A stretch of 13,922 nucleotides of DNA from positions 1 to 13,922 of the forward strand of contig WQYS01000026.1 of the NCBI GenBank assembly GCA_009781125.1, given 5' to 3'. The first letter of the stretch is position 1, and every line of letters begins with the position of its first letter. This document shows positions 13,023 through 13,922 of this stretch, in pieces. The translations under genes were made by a program, and so were the position numbers. The DNA is from Acidobacteriaceae bacterium. Lineage in GTDB: Bacteria > Acidobacteriota > Terriglobia > Terriglobales > Acidobacteriaceae. The notes beneath the pieces were generated by a model. That model saw only the letters and a program-made list of their open reading frames with translations. It did no database searches and was not told where the DNA came from.

Positions 13023-13922
13023 ATGAAAACTCTTTCGCGTGTGCTGGATGGGGTTGCGATTGCCTCGGAGATTAAGGCCGAGGTCGCAACCGAGGTAAAA
13101 GAACTGGCCGCCAAGGGCATTGTTCCTGGGCTGGCCGTGGTTCTGGTTGGAAGCGTTGCCGCTTCGGAGATTTACGTCCGCAGCAAGGTGAAGACCAGTG
13201 CCGAACTGGGGATACACAGCGAGCTGCTGACCCCTCCCGAGAGCGTCACCACCGACGAGATGCTGGCGCTGGTGGCCGATCTGAACGCCCGCCCCGAGAT
13301 CGACGGCATTCTGATTCAGCTTCCGCTGCCGAAGCACGTCGACACCAAGCGCCTGCTCGAAGCCGTGCTGCCGGAGAAGGATGTGGATGGCTTCCATCCC
13401 GTCAACGCGGGCCGGTTGCAGGCAGGTCAGCCGGGACTTGCTCCCTGCACGCCCGCCGGAATTATGGAGATTCTACGGCGCAGCCAGCTTCCGATTATGG
13501 GGCAGGATGCCGTCGTCATCGGACGCTCGGACATCGTCGGCAAGCCGGCGGCCATGATGCTGCTGAACGCTTCGGCCACGGTGACCGTGTGCCACAGCAA
13601 GACGCGCGATCTGCCGGAGATTACTCGCCGCGCCGATCTGCTGGTGGCGGCCATTGGCCGCGCCGGATTCGTGACTCCGGAGATGATCAAGCCGGGAGCT
13701 ACGCTCATCGACGTGGGCATCAATCGCATCACCGACGCCGCCCAGGTGAAGGAGTTCTTCGGAGACGATCCGGCGCGCGCTGCCACCTTCACCAAGCGCG
13801 GTTCGGTGGTCGTCGGCGATATTCATCCCAAGGCGTTCGAGCTTGCCGGAGCCTACACGCCGGTTCCTGGCGGCGTGGGCGCTTTGACCATCGCCATGCT
13901 GATGCACAACACGGTAAAGGCG
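13023..13922 (+). CDS. folD: Methylenetetrahydrofolate dehydrogenase/cyclohydrolase (3' end cut by window edge)
   Basis: Three hundred codons are visible with no stop. FolD oxidises 5,10-methylene-THF to methenyl-THF with NADP+ and hydrolyses it to 10-formyl-THF in the cytosol. Present are the catalytic YVRSK motif (Tyr and Lys, about 54-58), GILIQLPLP, DVDGFHP, PCTPAG, the dinucleotide-binding GRSDIVGKP, and YTPVPGGVGALT near the end. Bacterial FolD is about 285-305 residues, so only the last few residues are probably missing. ATG 13023 has GGAG five bases before it. It shares one-carbon folate metabolism with the MTHFR fusion upstream but is not in an operon with it. Confidence 0.95.
   Translation, partial: MKTLSRVLDGVAIASEIKAEVATEVKELAAKGIVPGLAVVLVGSVAASEIYVRSKVKTSAELGIHSELLTPPESVTTDEMLALVADLNARPEIDGILIQLPLPKHVDTKRLLEAVLPEKDVDGFHPVNAGRLQAGQPGLAPCTPAGIMEILRRSQLPIMGQDAVVIGRSDIVGKPAAMMLLNASATVTVCHSKTRDLPEITRRADLLVAAIGRAGFVTPEMIKPGATLIDVGINRITDAAQVKEFFGDDPARAATFTKRGSVVVGDIHPKAFELAGAYTPVPGGVGALTIAMLMHNTVKA

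Overview
The window looks like chromosomal core DNA from a moderately GC-rich, Gram-negative (lipid A-producing) bacterium. The gene content and protein styles fit Acidobacteriota of the Terriglobus/Granulicella/Edaphobacter type: a bifunctional homocysteine methyltransferase/MTHFR, Ysc84-type secreted proteins, a short secreted Cys protein, and REP-like inverted repeats ending in ATGGGGCACCC. This placement is inferred from protein resemblance only; there is no rRNA or marker tree here.

Layout. 1-105 (-): 5' end of an HU/IHF-type DNA-binding protein gene, with a good promoter whose -10 box lies in a perfect palindrome. 329-883 (+): dcd, dCTP deaminase. 970-1617 (+): LuxR-type response regulator with a degenerate receiver. 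1618-1936: gap with two strong inverted-repeat structures. 1937-2668 (+): secreted SYLF/Ysc84 protein, followed by a hairpin terminator. 2974-3609 (+): secreted, probably outer-membrane, protein with a His/Thr/Lys pentapeptide repeat. 3644-3739: a pair of REP-like hairpins, the second of which contains the annotated start of the next gene. 3725-4720 and 4720-5646 (+): lipid A acyltransferase and lpxD, overlapping by one base. 5659-5862: an inverted pair of REP-like units. 6103-6816 (+): membrane-anchored GGDEF diguanylate cyclase. 6846-6875: shared convergent terminator. 6901-8394 (-): large lipoprotein, probably beta-propeller-like. 8525-10438 (+): homocysteine S-methyltransferase/MTHFR fusion. 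10456-10692 (+): xseB. 10699-11037 (-): short secreted protein. 11125-12888 (-): beta-class DNA methyltransferase fused to a PD-(D/E)xK-like nuclease domain. 13023-13922 (+): folD, running off the right edge.

Functional links. The acyltransferase and LpxD act at late and early steps of lipid A assembly and are translationally coupled. The MetH/MetF-type fusion and FolD both handle one-carbon folate units, but the methyltransferase-nuclease gene and two other transcription units separate them. dcd feeds dUTP/dTMP synthesis. The rest are single genes for signalling (response regulator, diguanylate cyclase), envelope or secreted proteins, and DNA processing (XseB, methyltransferase-nuclease). 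No whole new system is evident. The most unusual features are the related REP-like elements bracketing the lipid A pair, one of which supplies a start codon; the operator-like palindrome on the HU promoter; the degenerate response regulator; and the methyltransferase-nuclease fusion.
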